Origin: Bacillota bacterium
GTDB lineage: Bacteria; Bacillota; Clostridia; Acetivibrionales; DTU013
Reading direction: 5' to 3'
DNA length: 37,643 bases
Assembly (NCBI GenBank): GCA_023411715.1
Contig: JAEYOM010000097.1
Coordinates: forward strand, 1-37,643
Shown piece after piece: positions 25,998-35,050 of the stretch. A model generated the notes under the pieces. It was not told the DNA's origin. It ran no database searches and saw nothing but the letters and a program-made list of their open reading frames with translations. The first letter of the stretch is position 1. Each line of letters starts with the position of its first letter. Both the position numbers and the translations under genes were made by a program.

Positions 25998-26924
25998 TTA
26001 AAACAGAGCTTTACTTTCGTCAATCCTTCTTACAATCAGATTGGTTATATAGACGGTCGCAAATCCGACAACCGATTGATAAAGCCCGGCTGCTGAAGAC
26101 ATCGAGATATCGCCTACATGTAAAAGAGCTCTATATACGTATGTGTCTATAACATCGGTTACCGGGTAAAGCGCCGGGGAATCCAAAGGAACCTGGAAAA
26201 ACATATTGAAGTTACCCTTGAAAATATTTCCGAGATTTAGTAGTGTCAGAACAATCATAACCGGGAAAAGCATCGGTATCGTGATTGACTTTATCTGATC
26301 CCATTTGGAAGCGCCGTCTACATAAGCCGCTTCATACATTTCACTGTCAATTGCAGCAATGGATGCAAGATATATTACACTATTCATCCCTGAATGAACC
26401 CAGAAGTTAACTATCGGCATTATCAAAATCCAATAGTTGGGATTTGAGTACCATAGGATACTATCTATTCCGAGTGCTTTCAAAACGGTCTTATTTATAT
26501 AACCATAGTCCGGGTTAAGAAATGCGTACACTATATATCCAATAACCACAAAAGACATGAAGTATGGTAGTATAATTATCGTTTGATAGATCTTTGACAT
26601 TACTCTGTTCTTAATTTCATTCAAAATAATTGCTATTGTTATGGAAATAAGTAATCCTACAAATATGAAGACCATGTTGAATAGCAAAGTATTCCTGGTT
26701 ATTCTGAATGCATCCTCGGTAGAGAATAAAAATTTGAAATTCTTAAATCCGACAAATGGACTTTTTAATATTCCAAGAGAATAGTCAAGCCGCTTAAATG
26801 CTATCACCACTCCGAACATCGGTAGGTAGCTATTAATGAATACTACAATAAAACCTGGTATCATTAAAAACAATAGAGCTTTGTATCTCTTTATATTTCC
26901 AAAAAGAGCCGACTTCCCCAGCAT
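25998..26924 (-). CDS. Sugar ABC transporter permease, LplB type
   Basis: 308-residue membrane protein with the LplB-like start (RYKALLFLMIPGFIVVFINSYLPMFG, quoted in part as LMIPGF and SYLPMFG) and the coupling loop YEAAYVDGASKWDQIKSITIP, of which EAAYVDGASKW is the core. The C-terminus ends in the family's NLIVRRIDESKALF-like tail. It is the first transporter gene in this transcript, 133 bases downstream of the second binding-protein gene, with GAAGGGGAGAA before its ATG. It pairs with the YtcP-type permease 43 bases downstream. Confidence 0.92.
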   Translation of the reverse strand: MLGKSALFGNIKRYKALLFLMIPGFIVVFINSYLPMFGVVIAFKRLDYSLGILKSPFVGFKNFKFLFSTEDAFRITRNTLLFNMVFIFVGLLISITIAIILNEIKNRVMSKIYQTIIILPYFMSFVVIGYIVYAFLNPDYGYINKTVLKALGIDSILWYSNPNYWILIMPIVNFWVHSGMNSVIYLASIAAIDSEMYEAAYVDGASKWDQIKSITIPMLFPVMIVLTLLNLGNIFKGNFNMFFQVPLDSPALYPVTDVIDTYVYRALLHVGDISMSSAAGLYQSVVGFATVYITNLIVRRIDESKALF

Positions 26925-27057
26925 TAGTAGTTCTCCCCTTCGTTATTTAGTAAATACTATTGCAAAAAAGGTTACATAATAAGGCCAATTTGCATTTTTA
27001 TAATAGCAGGAAGCACTCTTGTTTAGAATTAAAAAAACTATAATATTGTTCAAAATC

Positions 27058-28464
27058 CTATTTAGTATTATTTGAGGGGGTAAAGTCGGGGTTTATGAAA
27101 TCTCCCAGATCAATACTATGATTATAAATAAATTTATCAAACTGTAAATTCAGCCGGTCGCTTTCGGCTGAAAGGGCACTTTCGGTTGGTACGGAGCCGT
27201 TGAATATGGACAGGTAAAGATTACTCCTGTTGCATTCATCAATATCCAGGGGCGTTCCAGGATAAACTGTCTCCGCTTTTGATGGTAAAAATTCATCCCA
27301 ATTTTTTATTACCGGAAAGAGTTCACGATTATCCGTTATACCTTTAAAAGTAGGAATAAAGCTTCCGCTTTTGAACATTCCTTCATTATATTCCTGAGAA
27401 TAAAGGTATTTCCAGAAAGTCAGTGCTTTATCAAGGTATTTGGTCTTTCTATTAACCGCCTGCCAGCCTGTCGGCGTTATGGAAACAAAACCTCTGTCCT
27501 TCGAATTAATGTCTGTAACGGGAGGCATGGCAACAGCCCATTCGCAATTTACGGGAAATAGTTCTTTTAATAAAACCGGCTGCCAGTTTTCCGCATACAT
27601 CATGCCGATGTTGCCTTCCGCAAATTGTACCAGGGCCAAATCTTCTTTCATTACGGTCTCCCCGGGAAAGAGCGAACCATCCTCCTTCATTGTCTTCATT
27701 GCGTTAAGCCATGGAGCGTAATTTGTAAAATTATATTTTCCGCTTTTGAAATCAAAATAATATATACCGCTATATGAATTTACTGCTTCCATCGGATATA
27801 CAAGACCGCTCCAAACATCATTCATGGCTAGGGCAAAACCGTATTTCCTGTCGCCTTTCCCAGCCTCTGTGATCTTCTTTGCGTCCAGTACCATTTCATC
27901 GATCGTTGAAGGCGGTTTCAATGGATCAAGTCCTGATCTTCTAAAAAGATCCTTGTTGTAAATAAGCCGGTATGTGACCTGTCCTGACGGTACAGAGTAA
28001 AAGAATCCTTTAAATTTCGGATTTAAAGCATAATCCCTTACCCATTCGGGAAAATTGTCAAAAAAATCATCTTCAATCGACGATTTGAAATCATATAACC
28101 AATTCTTATATATATAACTGAAAAGCCATTCGCTTCTAGCTTCAAATACATCCGGTCCTTCACCTGATGAAAGGAGCATATTAAGGGTTTCGCTATAGCT
28201 AGCGCGGGGTATTTTCAGCAATTCAACCTGTATTCCGTCTGTATTCTCCTCATTGTATTTTTGGAGCGCGTTTTCTACGGACAAAGTCAGGGGTATTGAC
28301 CATTGAGCATATTGCAGCTTTACTAATTCGTTGTTCTCTCTGCTAACTAATGACGTTTCTATGTTCTTGGCACTCTTTACCGGATTTGAACTTAAACAAG
28401 CGGTCATATTTAACGAACAAAAAAATATCAATAAAAACAAACCCGTCCTTCGAAGTGATCCCAC
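27058..28464 (-). CDS. Second extracellular solute-binding lipoprotein, probably sensor-linked
   Basis: Family 1 sugar-binding protein. I start at GTG 28464 (MGSLRRTGLF), which has GGGGGG at good spacing; a TTG seven codons upstream has none. The signal peptide contains the lipobox NMTAC with C23. The mature part has the LSSGEGPDVFEA-type motif and a C-terminal lobe with TPTGWQAVNRKTKY. It is distinct from the binding protein at 23436-25001. It is divergently transcribed from the YesM/YesN pair across about 100 bases and precedes the permease genes. It may bind a different oligosaccharide for the same permeases, or present ligand to the YesM sensor. Confidence 0.87.
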   Translation of the reverse strand: MGSLRRTGLFLLIFFCSLNMTACLSSNPVKSAKNIETSLVSRENNELVKLQYAQWSIPLTLSVENALQKYNEENTDGIQVELLKIPRASYSETLNMLLSSGEGPDVFEARSEWLFSYIYKNWLYDFKSSIEDDFFDNFPEWVRDYALNPKFKGFFYSVPSGQVTYRLIYNKDLFRRSGLDPLKPPSTIDEMVLDAKKITEAGKGDRKYGFALAMNDVWSGLVYPMEAVNSYSGIYYFDFKSGKYNFTNYAPWLNAMKTMKEDGSLFPGETVMKEDLALVQFAEGNIGMMYAENWQPVLLKELFPVNCEWAVAMPPVTDINSKDRGFVSITPTGWQAVNRKTKYLDKALTFWKYLYSQEYNEGMFKSGSFIPTFKGITDNRELFPVIKNWDEFLPSKAETVYPGTPLDIDECNRSNLYLSIFNGSVPTESALSAESDRLNLQFDKFIYNHSIDLGDFINPDFTPSNNTK

Positions 28465-28516
28465 GTTTTCCCCCCATTCTTCCAAAAAGGTTTACATATT
28501 TGACAGGGATAAGCTG

Positions 28517-28545
28517 TTGCAGATGTTAAGGTTTAATACTATAAT
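28517..28545 (+). promoter_or_regulatory. Promoter of the yesM/yesN pair
   Basis: TTGCAG at 28517-28522 and a perfect TATAAT at 28540-28545 have a 17-base spacer. Transcription would begin near 28552, leaving a very short leader if translation starts at the first ATG (28569). That favours one of the later in-frame ATGs of the kinase. A second TTGACA at 28500-28505 has no good -10 at 17 bases. Confidence 0.65.
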
Positions 28546-28568
28546 AATCGTAAAACCCGCAAGAATCA

Positions 28569-30467
28569 ATGGTTTTAATGCCTAAGATTACTTCCATAAA
28601 CTGCCGCACAGGTACGCATATGCTTACAAGATTTTTTGTGAAACGTTTGTTTAACAGGATGATCTACAATATTTCCATCAAAAACCGACTGTTGATTTAC
28701 TTTATATCAATGGTCATTTTGCCTGCCACCGTAATATGTTATACCGTTTATAACAAGTCAACCGACATAATAACCCAAAGATTGAATTCTTCTATTAAAA
28801 GTGATTTTCAGATGATTGAGTCGGATATTCTACTAAAACTTAACAACATATATGATTTGACCAAAAATATTTACCTGAACTACGACGTTATCAAAATACT
28901 TTCCTTCGATCACCCCACGAGCCAGACAGAGATTGTCAGTGAAATGAATACACTTGACAAGGTGCTTGAAAGCAATCAGGTGCAAAATCTCGGCAGCAAT
29001 ATTATTATACCGAAATTGTATATTTTCAACAGACCGGAGTATTTATTATACAGCTTTACCGACAAGGTATCCGATGCGGGTCTTTTGGAACGAGAAAAAT
29101 GGTATCTTAATATGCCTGCCGAGCAAAAATTCAAAATCGTCGGCTTGAATCAGCTTACGGTATCATCTGTGAAAATTGATACCATAATGATAGCAAAGAG
29201 GCTGTTTGGTCTAAGTAATCCAAATATACCTTACGCAGGAGTTTTGACGATAAATGTCGGCATCGATGAATACAACAGTATTTTAAGCAGTTTCAAGCCT
29301 TCTCCAAGCAGTACTGTTTTTGTTCTTGACGAAAACTTAAATATCATACTGAGTCCCCAAAAAGAACTGTTGAGAAGGGATATGTCAAATGAACCTTATA
29401 TATCCGAAATCAAAAAGAGCCGGGATGGAGGCTATAATTCGTTTATTCAAAAAAATAACGGACAGGAGTTTCTAATTTCTTCCAAAAAGATAGACGAAAT
29501 CAACTGGACTATTGTATCTCTGTCGCCAATTCACGAGTTGAACAGGGAACTATCCGATTTAAACCGGAATATGATTATTGTTATAATAATCTGTGCAATA
29601 GCAGCTTTTGGGATGGTATTATATCTTGCGGATAATATATCGTATCCCATCCGCAAGCTGGCAAAATCCATGTCGACCGTTCAAAACGGCAATTTTGAAA
29701 TAAACATAGAGTATAGGAGAAACGATGAATTCCGTTACCTGGTTACTATTTATAAGGAAATGGTTTCCCGTATCAAGGAGTTAATCGAAAAGCTTTACCT
29801 TAGCGAAGTAAGGAAAAAGGAGGCTGAATTAAAATCGCTTCAAGCCCAGATTAATCCTCATTTTCTTTACAACACCCTGGATTCGATAAATTGGATGGCT
29901 ATGCGAAATAACGTACCGGAAATCAGTACGATGGTTACCTCGTTATCGGATTTCTTCCGGTATAGTCTCAGTAAGGGACGTGATATAATCACGATAGAAG
30001 ATGAAATCAAACAAGTCCAGAGCTATCTTGTAATCCAAAGTATCCGGTTCAAGGATAAACTGGAGTATAACATAGACGTACCGGATGAAATAAAGGAATA
30101 CAGTATAGTAAAGCTTGTCCTTCAACCTATTGTTGAAAATTCAATTATACATGGTATTGAGAAAAGAAAAGGCAAAGGGAGAATTGAAATCTCCGGATCC
30201 AAAACAGGGGAGGTAATAGAGATAGCGGTTACCGACAATGGAGTTGGGGCCGATATCGATGACTTAAATCGCGTACTTAACGATAGTGAAAATTCCAATA
30301 AATCTTACGGAATTAGAAATGTCAACGAAAGGATAATGTACACTTTCGGAGAAGAATTCGGGCTTAAATTTGAAAGCAATGAGCAGGGCGGGGTGAAAGT
30401 AACAATTAAAATTCCTGCGATATCCAAATCCAAGGAGGTTCCCAATGCTTCGAATAGTAATAGCTGA
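28569..30467 (+). CDS. YesM-type sensor histidine kinase
   Basis: Membrane sensor kinase of the LytS/YesM group. Residue numbers are from the ATG at 28569. There is a transmembrane helix about 40-60, an extracytoplasmic double-Cache-like sensor about 61-330, a second helix about 334-354, HAMP about 355-408, a His-kinase domain with QINPHFLYNTL and phospho-acceptor H431, and an ATPase domain with VENSIIHG (N524), DNGVG (557-561) and a GIRNVNERI box. The start is uncertain: 28569 lacks a ribosome site, and ATG 28620 (behind ACAGG) is attractive given the promoter. The 3' end overlaps the response-regulator gene by 23 bases. It probably senses sugar arriving via a binding protein. Confidence 0.93.
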   Translation: MVLMPKITSINCRTGTHMLTRFFVKRLFNRMIYNISIKNRLLIYFISMVILPATVICYTVYNKSTDIITQRLNSSIKSDFQMIESDILLKLNNIYDLTKNIYLNYDVIKILSFDHPTSQTEIVSEMNTLDKVLESNQVQNLGSNIIIPKLYIFNRPEYLLYSFTDKVSDAGLLEREKWYLNMPAEQKFKIVGLNQLTVSSVKIDTIMIAKRLFGLSNPNIPYAGVLTINVGIDEYNSILSSFKPSPSSTVFVLDENLNIILSPQKELLRRDMSNEPYISEIKKSRDGGYNSFIQKNNGQEFLISSKKIDEINWTIVSLSPIHELNRELSDLNRNMIIVIIICAIAAFGMVLYLADNISYPIRKLAKSMSTVQNGNFEINIEYRRNDEFRYLVTIYKEMVSRIKELIEKLYLSEVRKKEAELKSLQAQINPHFLYNTLDSINWMAMRNNVPEISTMVTSLSDFFRYSLSKGRDIITIEDEIKQVQSYLVIQSIRFKDKLEYNIDVPDEIKEYSIVKLVLQPIVENSIIHGIEKRKGKGRIEISGSKTGEVIEIAVTDNGVGADIDDLNRVLNDSENSNKSYGIRNVNERIMYTFGEEFGLKFESNEQGGVKVTIKIPAISKSKEVPNASNSNS

Positions 30468-32064
30468 TGACGAGTTTATCGTGAGAGATAGTTTACGCAC
30501 AGTAATCCCGTGGGATAAGATGGGTATCGAAGTAGTAGGAGAAGCCGAGGATGGCCAGGAGGCTTTCGATTTGTGCAAAAATCTTAATCCTGACATCCTG
30601 CTTACTGATATACGCATGCCTTTTTATAATGGTCTGGAAGTGGCCACTATGTTGAAACAGCAAGGCATAAAAACCAAAACAATAATAATCAGCGGAGTTC
30701 AGGATTTTAATTATGCTAAGACAGCATTAACTGTTAACGCAGCCGCCTATATACTAAAACCGGTAAAAATTGATGAGCTGACTGAAGCTGTAAACCGGGT
30801 TGCTGCCGAAATAAATATGGAAAAGGAAAATGAGGAAAGGCTGTTTAAAATAAAGAGTCAATTAAAAGAAAATGCATCGGTTCTCCGCGAAAAATTCCTA
30901 AGGACGCTCGTTTATGGAGTCTTCATTGAAGAGAAGGATCTATGGGAAAATGTAGAAAACTTCTCGATACCTTTTGTAGAAAACGAAAAGCTTCAGGTAG
31001 CAATACTAGAAATTGCCGATTACTATTCAGTAGTTGAAAACTATAAAAAAGAAAACGGTCAGCTTTTAACATTTGCAGTTTTCAACATCATTGAAGGAAT
31101 TATATCGTCCAACCAGGCCGGCGTTTGTTTCATAAATGATGAGAATGAATTTGTATTGGTTTTGAATGGGAAAGCTTTGTCAGATAATAATTACGAATCA
31201 TACTGCAAAAATATAATCAGAAGTTTAAACAGTATTCTGAAGGTTTCAGCTTCTATAGGTATTGGATCCCCCAAAAGCAGCCCCATGGTTATAAGCGATT
31301 CCTATAATGAAGCAGCTATGGCCTTGCAATATAGATTCTTTACGGGGAAGAATACAGTTATTAATATACAGGACGTCGAACAGTATAAGGAGACCTCTGA
31401 ATATCCAAACCTGCATGATGCGGAAAGCCAGCTTATCAGTTTTATTAAACAGGGCGAAAGCGCCTCCGTTTCCGAAACTATAAGTAATATATTCAGTAGT
31501 TTCGAATCTGGTAAAAAGCCCTCTGTGGAATATATCAAGAGAGTTTGCGTAGAGCTCGTGTCAATAGTGTCCAGAGTCTTGTACGAGTTGGGTGAAAATA
31601 TGGATAATATCGCCGGAACCCGTCCGGTGATTTTTGAGACAATTTCAAGGATACAGGAATTTACAGCACTTAAGGCATATATCTCCGGTCTGTTTATAGA
31701 GATTTCCGATTATTTCTTTACTAAATATAAGCAAAAAAATGTAAAAATAATCAACAGGATAAAGGAAATTATAAGGCATCAATATAACAAGGAATTGAGT
31801 GTCACAGATATAGCGAATGAGGTCTATTTGTCACCGAATTACATCAGCCTGATCTTTAAGCAGGAGACAGGGATTACTATTACGGAACATATAACCAGCG
31901 TTAGAATGGAAGCGGCAAAGGAGTTATTGAGTACTACCGATTTTAAAATTTTTGAAATTGCAGAAATGGTAGGATACGAGAACCCTCATTATTTTAGTAC
32001 GGTTTTTAAAAAATTTACAGGTATTCACCCGCAAAATTTCCGGACTTTAAAGAATGAAAGCTGA
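30445..32064 (+). CDS. YesN-type AraC-family response regulator
   Basis: DNA-binding partner of the preceding kinase. The receiver domain (1-120) has acidic D8 and D9, phospho-acceptor D55 in ILLTDIRMP and K105 in YILKPVK. A long middle region of about 300 residues follows, then a C-terminal AraC helix-turn-helix pair at about 435-535 (VTDIANEVYLSPNYIS and IFEIAEMVGYENPHYF). Length 539 is normal for YesN. It overlaps the kinase gene and is preceded by CCAAGGAGG within it, so translation is coupled. Likely targets are the divergent binding-protein/permease operon and perhaps the GH9 gene. Confidence 0.93.
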   Translation: MLRIVIADDEFIVRDSLRTVIPWDKMGIEVVGEAEDGQEAFDLCKNLNPDILLTDIRMPFYNGLEVATMLKQQGIKTKTIIISGVQDFNYAKTALTVNAAAYILKPVKIDELTEAVNRVAAEINMEKENEERLFKIKSQLKENASVLREKFLRTLVYGVFIEEKDLWENVENFSIPFVENEKLQVAILEIADYYSVVENYKKENGQLLTFAVFNIIEGIISSNQAGVCFINDENEFVLVLNGKALSDNNYESYCKNIIRSLNSILKVSASIGIGSPKSSPMVISDSYNEAAMALQYRFFTGKNTVINIQDVEQYKETSEYPNLHDAESQLISFIKQGESASVSETISNIFSSFESGKKPSVEYIKRVCVELVSIVSRVLYELGENMDNIAGTRPVIFETISRIQEFTALKAYISGLFIEISDYFFTKYKQKNVKIINRIKEIIRHQYNKELSVTDIANEVYLSPNYISLIFKQETGITITEHITSVRMEAAKELLSTTDFKIFEIAEMVGYENPHYFSTVFKKFTGIHPQNFRTLKNES

Positions 32065-32069
32065 AATCA

Positions 32070-32084
32070 GGCAGTGCAACTGCC
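32070..32084. terminator. Hairpin between convergent yesN and xylF-like genes
   Basis: GGCAGT and ACTGCC form a perfect 6-bp stem with a 3-base loop in the 28-base gap between two convergent genes. No T-run follows on either strand, so termination is possible but unproven. Confidence 0.35.
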
Positions 32085-32092
32085 CGTTCATC

Positions 32093-33115
32093 CTACGGCA
32101 GGTTTGCATATACCTGCTCAGCCGTGAAAAAGCCGTCCTTTATTACCGTATCATCAATATTACTCTTCGTAACGAGCTGCGGCTGATAAATCCTGCAGCG
32201 GATATTATTTTCCCCGTCTGACATGACTTCATATGGGCCTATGTCTTCGTCGGCGGCCATTTTCACGGCAATTTCGGCCGCTCCTTCCGCAAGGATATTG
32301 ATAGGCTTGTAAACCGTCGAGCCCTGTGTCCCTTCAACTATTCTCCGGCAGGCGCCCAGTTCCGCGTCCTGCCCTGTAACAAACACCTTCCCCGCAAGCC
32401 TGTTTTCGCTCAAAGCGGTAATCGCACCTTCCGCGATCTGATCATTCGCCGCAATGATCGCATCTATCTTCTGACCGCTGTTTAGGATCTTACTTACATA
32501 GTCATATGAGACCTCGTCACGCCAGGCGTTTATCCACGCCTCTCCGACGATATTTATATCGCCTTTTTCAATAAACGGCTGAAGGACGCTATAATATCCG
32601 TCGTTCAGCATGAAGGAATTGTCGTCCCTTTGCGAGCCGTTCAGAATCAGGTAATTTCCTTCAGGTATTTGTTCCGTGGCGGATTTACCCATCATATAGC
32701 CTACTTCGGAGTTATCAAAAGATATGTAAAAGTCAACGCCGGCGTCCTTTACCATGCGGTCATATGCAATCACCTTCACGTTATGACTATGTGCATATTT
32801 GACAAGATCCTTCAGGCTGTCTTTATCGTAAGCGACGATTACGAGCACCTTGACCCCCTGGTTGATCATTTCCATACCGATCTCTTTTTGGCGATCGCTA
32901 TCCTCATATGCATCCTTCACAATGACCTGGGCGCCAAGATTCTCCGCCTTCGCAACAAATATATCGCGGTCTCGCAGCCATCTTTCCACCGTCATCGTTT
33001 CGTAGATGAAACCTATTTTCAGCACATTATCTTCATTGCCAAAGGTCTTGTCCGACCCGCATCCGTATGAAAACATAAAAAGCACGGCCAGTGACACTAC
33101 AACTATCTTCTTCAT
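32093..33115 (-). CDS. XylF-like sugar-binding lipoprotein (Peripla_BP_4 family)
   Basis: D-xylose/ribose-type periplasmic binding protein made as a lipoprotein, 340 residues from the ATG at 33115, which follows AGGGGGAGGG. The open frame extends upstream to 33205, but that part is the tandem repeat array. The signal peptide has a lipobox ending YGC with C19. Features include IGFIYETMTVERWLRDRD at the sugar-facing start (quoted as TVERWLRDRD), VIAYDRMV, AANDQIAEGAITAL and VTGQDAELGACRRIVEGTQ, all characteristic of XylF. No XylG ATPase or XylH permease accompanies it. It follows a YesM/YesN cassette, so it may deliver ligand to the sensor rather than to a transporter. A truncated relative lies at 2377-2937. 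Confidence 0.9.
   Translation of the reverse strand: MKKIVVVSLAVLFMFSYGCGSDKTFGNEDNVLKIGFIYETMTVERWLRDRDIFVAKAENLGAQVIVKDAYEDSDRQKEIGMEMINQGVKVLVIVAYDKDSLKDLVKYAHSHNVKVIAYDRMVKDAGVDFYISFDNSEVGYMMGKSATEQIPEGNYLILNGSQRDDNSFMLNDGYYSVLQPFIEKGDINIVGEAWINAWRDEVSYDYVSKILNSGQKIDAIIAANDQIAEGAITALSENRLAGKVFVTGQDAELGACRRIVEGTQGSTVYKPINILAEGAAEIAVKMAADEDIGPYEVMSDGENNIRCRIYQPQLVTKSNIDDTVIKDGFFTAEQVYANLP
32102..32653. repeat. Long direct repeat, copy B (inside intact xylF-like gene)
   Basis: Gapless, same-orientation partner of 2386-2937 at a constant offset of 29716 bases. After about 32653 the two sequences diverge completely, because copy A switches to IS110 DNA. Many differences fall at third codon positions. 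Confidence 0.9.
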
Positions 33116-33130
33116 AGCAACCCTCCCCCT

Positions 33131-33415
33131 GGATGTTTTAGAGGTAATCCGCACCATTGGCGCTAAACATCCTCCCTTGGATGTTTTAGATGAAATCCAC
33201 GCCATTGGCGCTAAACATCCTCCCTTGGATGCTTTAGATGAAATCCGCCATTGGCGCTAAACATCCTCCCTTGGATGTTTTAGATGAAATCCGCGCCGTC
33301 GGCGCTAAACATCCTCCAATGGATGTTTTAGAGGTAACCCGCGCCGTCGGCGCTAAACACCCTCCAATGGATGCTTTAGAGGTAATCCGAGCCATTGGTG
33401 CTAAACATCCTCCCT
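33131..33415. repeat. Six-unit 48-bp tandem repeat array in the xylF leader
   Basis: Units start at 33131, 33179, 33227, 33273, 33321 and 33369. All are 48 bases except the third (46, a 2-base deletion). It fills nearly the whole gap between the yesN stop and the xylF ribosome site, and would be transcribed as the xylF leader. Each unit begins GGATGTTTTAG or a close variant and contains the near-complement CTAAACATCC, so each can fold into a hairpin; most also have an inner GCGCC/GGCGC-type stem with G-U variants. On the minus strand each unit also carries GGAGG directly followed by ATG (GTG in the fifth) and an open run of ten codons ending in TAA, read-through in the 46-base unit. The function is unknown. 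No spacers, so not CRISPR. Confidence 0.92.
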
Positions 33416-34997
33416 AGATCTGTTTTTGATAGGTTGACGGGGATATCCCCTCATGCTTTTTGAATAATTTACTGAAATAATTGGGATCGCAGTACCCCGA
33501 CATGTAACAGATTTCTTTGATGGAATACTTGCTTTCCTTCATCAGCTTTTTCGCGTTTTCAATCCGGACCGACGTTAACCTTTCGATGAAATTTTCACCT
33601 GTTTCGTTCTTGTACAGCCGGCTTAAATACTGGGGGCTGATATACAGTTCCTTGGAAATGTCATCCAGATTCAAATCCTGATTGAACCTTTCACTTATCA
33701 GCGTATTGGTCTTTTCAACGATCTTCCCGATATTGCATTTCTTCCCGGCATTTATTGAGCCGGCTATATGCCTTATCTCCTCTGTACATATCTGCTTAAA
33801 CTCTTCCCCGGACTTGCAGCATAAAATATTATTAAAATAATAACCGGGTTCGATACCATCGTTGATTCCGTTTTCCGTCGCAATCTGGCGGGCAGCCGCC
33901 ATCATTTCTATAATTCTATAATGAAGGTTCTCATGTTCAAAAAAGTTAGGATATTTCCGGAAGATATCGGACAAAACCGTCAGGCATTTCTGCACGTCGC
34001 CGTTTTCGAGACCAGTTATCAATTTATGTTCCTGCGTCACAAATTCAAACCCCACATTGTATATGTCGGGGGCGATATCGTCTATATGTACTATACTGCC
34101 GCTTTCATTGCAATTGAGCGCCTTTAGCGCTTCCTGATAAGATATCATTATATCCTGATCATTGTGGATTCTGCCTATCCCAACCTTGAATCCGATATCA
34201 TATTTTTCCCCCAATAAATGCATGATGTCTTCTATGCAAGTTATAGCCTGCACTCTCTGCTGATACAGATCTTCAACGCTTTGGGCGACATAAACTATAA
34301 CCCTGTCCAGCATCACCGGACCTACTATGCACTTGCATCTGCATTTTAAATTGTCCTTAAAAAGGGTATAAATTTCCTGATTGTCAAGGCTATCCACCAA
34401 TTGCGCTTCGTAACTGCCGCTTCCGCCTTTTTTATCGAACATCAGCATGAAAATGAAGCCAGTCTCGCCGTCTATACCAAAAAATTCTTTTTTGTACTTG
34501 ATGATGTCGGTTTTTCGTACCTGAGTAAAGAGCAATGAATAAATGAAGCTATGCTCTACTGCAGAGAGCATCTTTTCGATTCTCTCCTTCGCCTCGAGCT
34601 CCCAGCTGTATTTTCGCCTTTCGGCATCCAGCTGGGCTGTTATCCTTCGTAAAGTATCCACCAGCCTTTCCTTCTTCACCGGTTTTATCAGATATTCACT
34701 GACTCCCAGTTCAACAGCCTGTTTCGCGTATTCAAAAAATTCGTAAACAGATACTATAACTATTTTTACATTGTTATGGACCTTCTTTATTTCCTTAACT
34801 GCATCAAGGCCGTTTATGCCCGGCATCTTGATATCCGTCAATATGATATCAGGTTTTATAGTCAACGTTTTTTCTATCGCTTCTCTTCCCGATCTTGCAG
34901 TCTCGATAATCCTTATGTCGCTGAATTCGTTTTCTACTATATGCCGTACGGATTCAATCATTATCTGCTCATCATCACACACCATAAGGCTATACAC
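33414..34997 (-). CDS. YesN-type AraC-family response regulator, second copy
   Basis: 528 residues from GTG 34997 (MYSLMVCDDEQ), chosen because GGTGGTGA lies 5 bases upstream; in-frame GTGs at 35009 and 35006 are less well placed. The receiver domain has D8 and D9, phospho-acceptor D55 in ILTDIKMPG and K105 in YLIKPVKK. The C-terminal AraC-type HTH region contains LDDISKELYISPQYLSRLY and IKEICYMSGYCDPNYFSKLF, both quoted at 20 residues or fewer. It is the partner of the YesM kinase encoded 53 bases upstream. The tandem repeat array begins at its stop codon, so the array is an obvious candidate target for this regulator, or a structural RNA leader. Confidence 0.93.
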   Translation of the reverse strand: MYSLMVCDDEQIMIESVRHIVENEFSDIRIIETARSGREAIEKTLTIKPDIILTDIKMPGINGLDAVKEIKKVHNNVKIVIVSVYEFFEYAKQAVELGVSEYLIKPVKKERLVDTLRRITAQLDAERRKYSWELEAKERIEKMLSAVEHSFIYSLLFTQVRKTDIIKYKKEFFGIDGETGFIFMLMFDKKGGSGSYEAQLVDSLDNQEIYTLFKDNLKCRCKCIVGPVMLDRVIVYVAQSVEDLYQQRVQAITCIEDIMHLLGEKYDIGFKVGIGRIHNDQDIMISYQEALKALNCNESGSIVHIDDIAPDIYNVGFEFVTQEHKLITGLENGDVQKCLTVLSDIFRKYPNFFEHENLHYRIIEMMAAARQIATENGINDGIEPGYYFNNILCCKSGEEFKQICTEEIRHIAGSINAGKKCNIGKIVEKTNTLISERFNQDLNLDDISKELYISPQYLSRLYKNETGENFIERLTSVRIENAKKLMKESKYSIKEICYMSGYCDPNYFSKLFKKHEGISPSTYQKQI

Positions 34998-35050
34998 AAG
35001 AATCACCACCCTTTTCCATCTGTATGCTCGTTAGCAATATCCAATCGGCT

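Noticed and set aside
28500..28505. TTGACA as -35 of yesM
   Set aside because: No acceptable -10 at 16-18 bases; TTGCAG with TATAAT at 28540 is better spaced.
33006..33260. Plus-strand repeat peptide (16-residue LDxLDEI-xx-IGAKHPP units)
   Set aside because: It has no ribosome site, runs antisense to xylF, and is broken by the 2-base deletion in the third unit.
33131..33415. CRISPR array
   Set aside because: The 48-bp units are contiguous, without unique spacers, and no cas genes are nearby.
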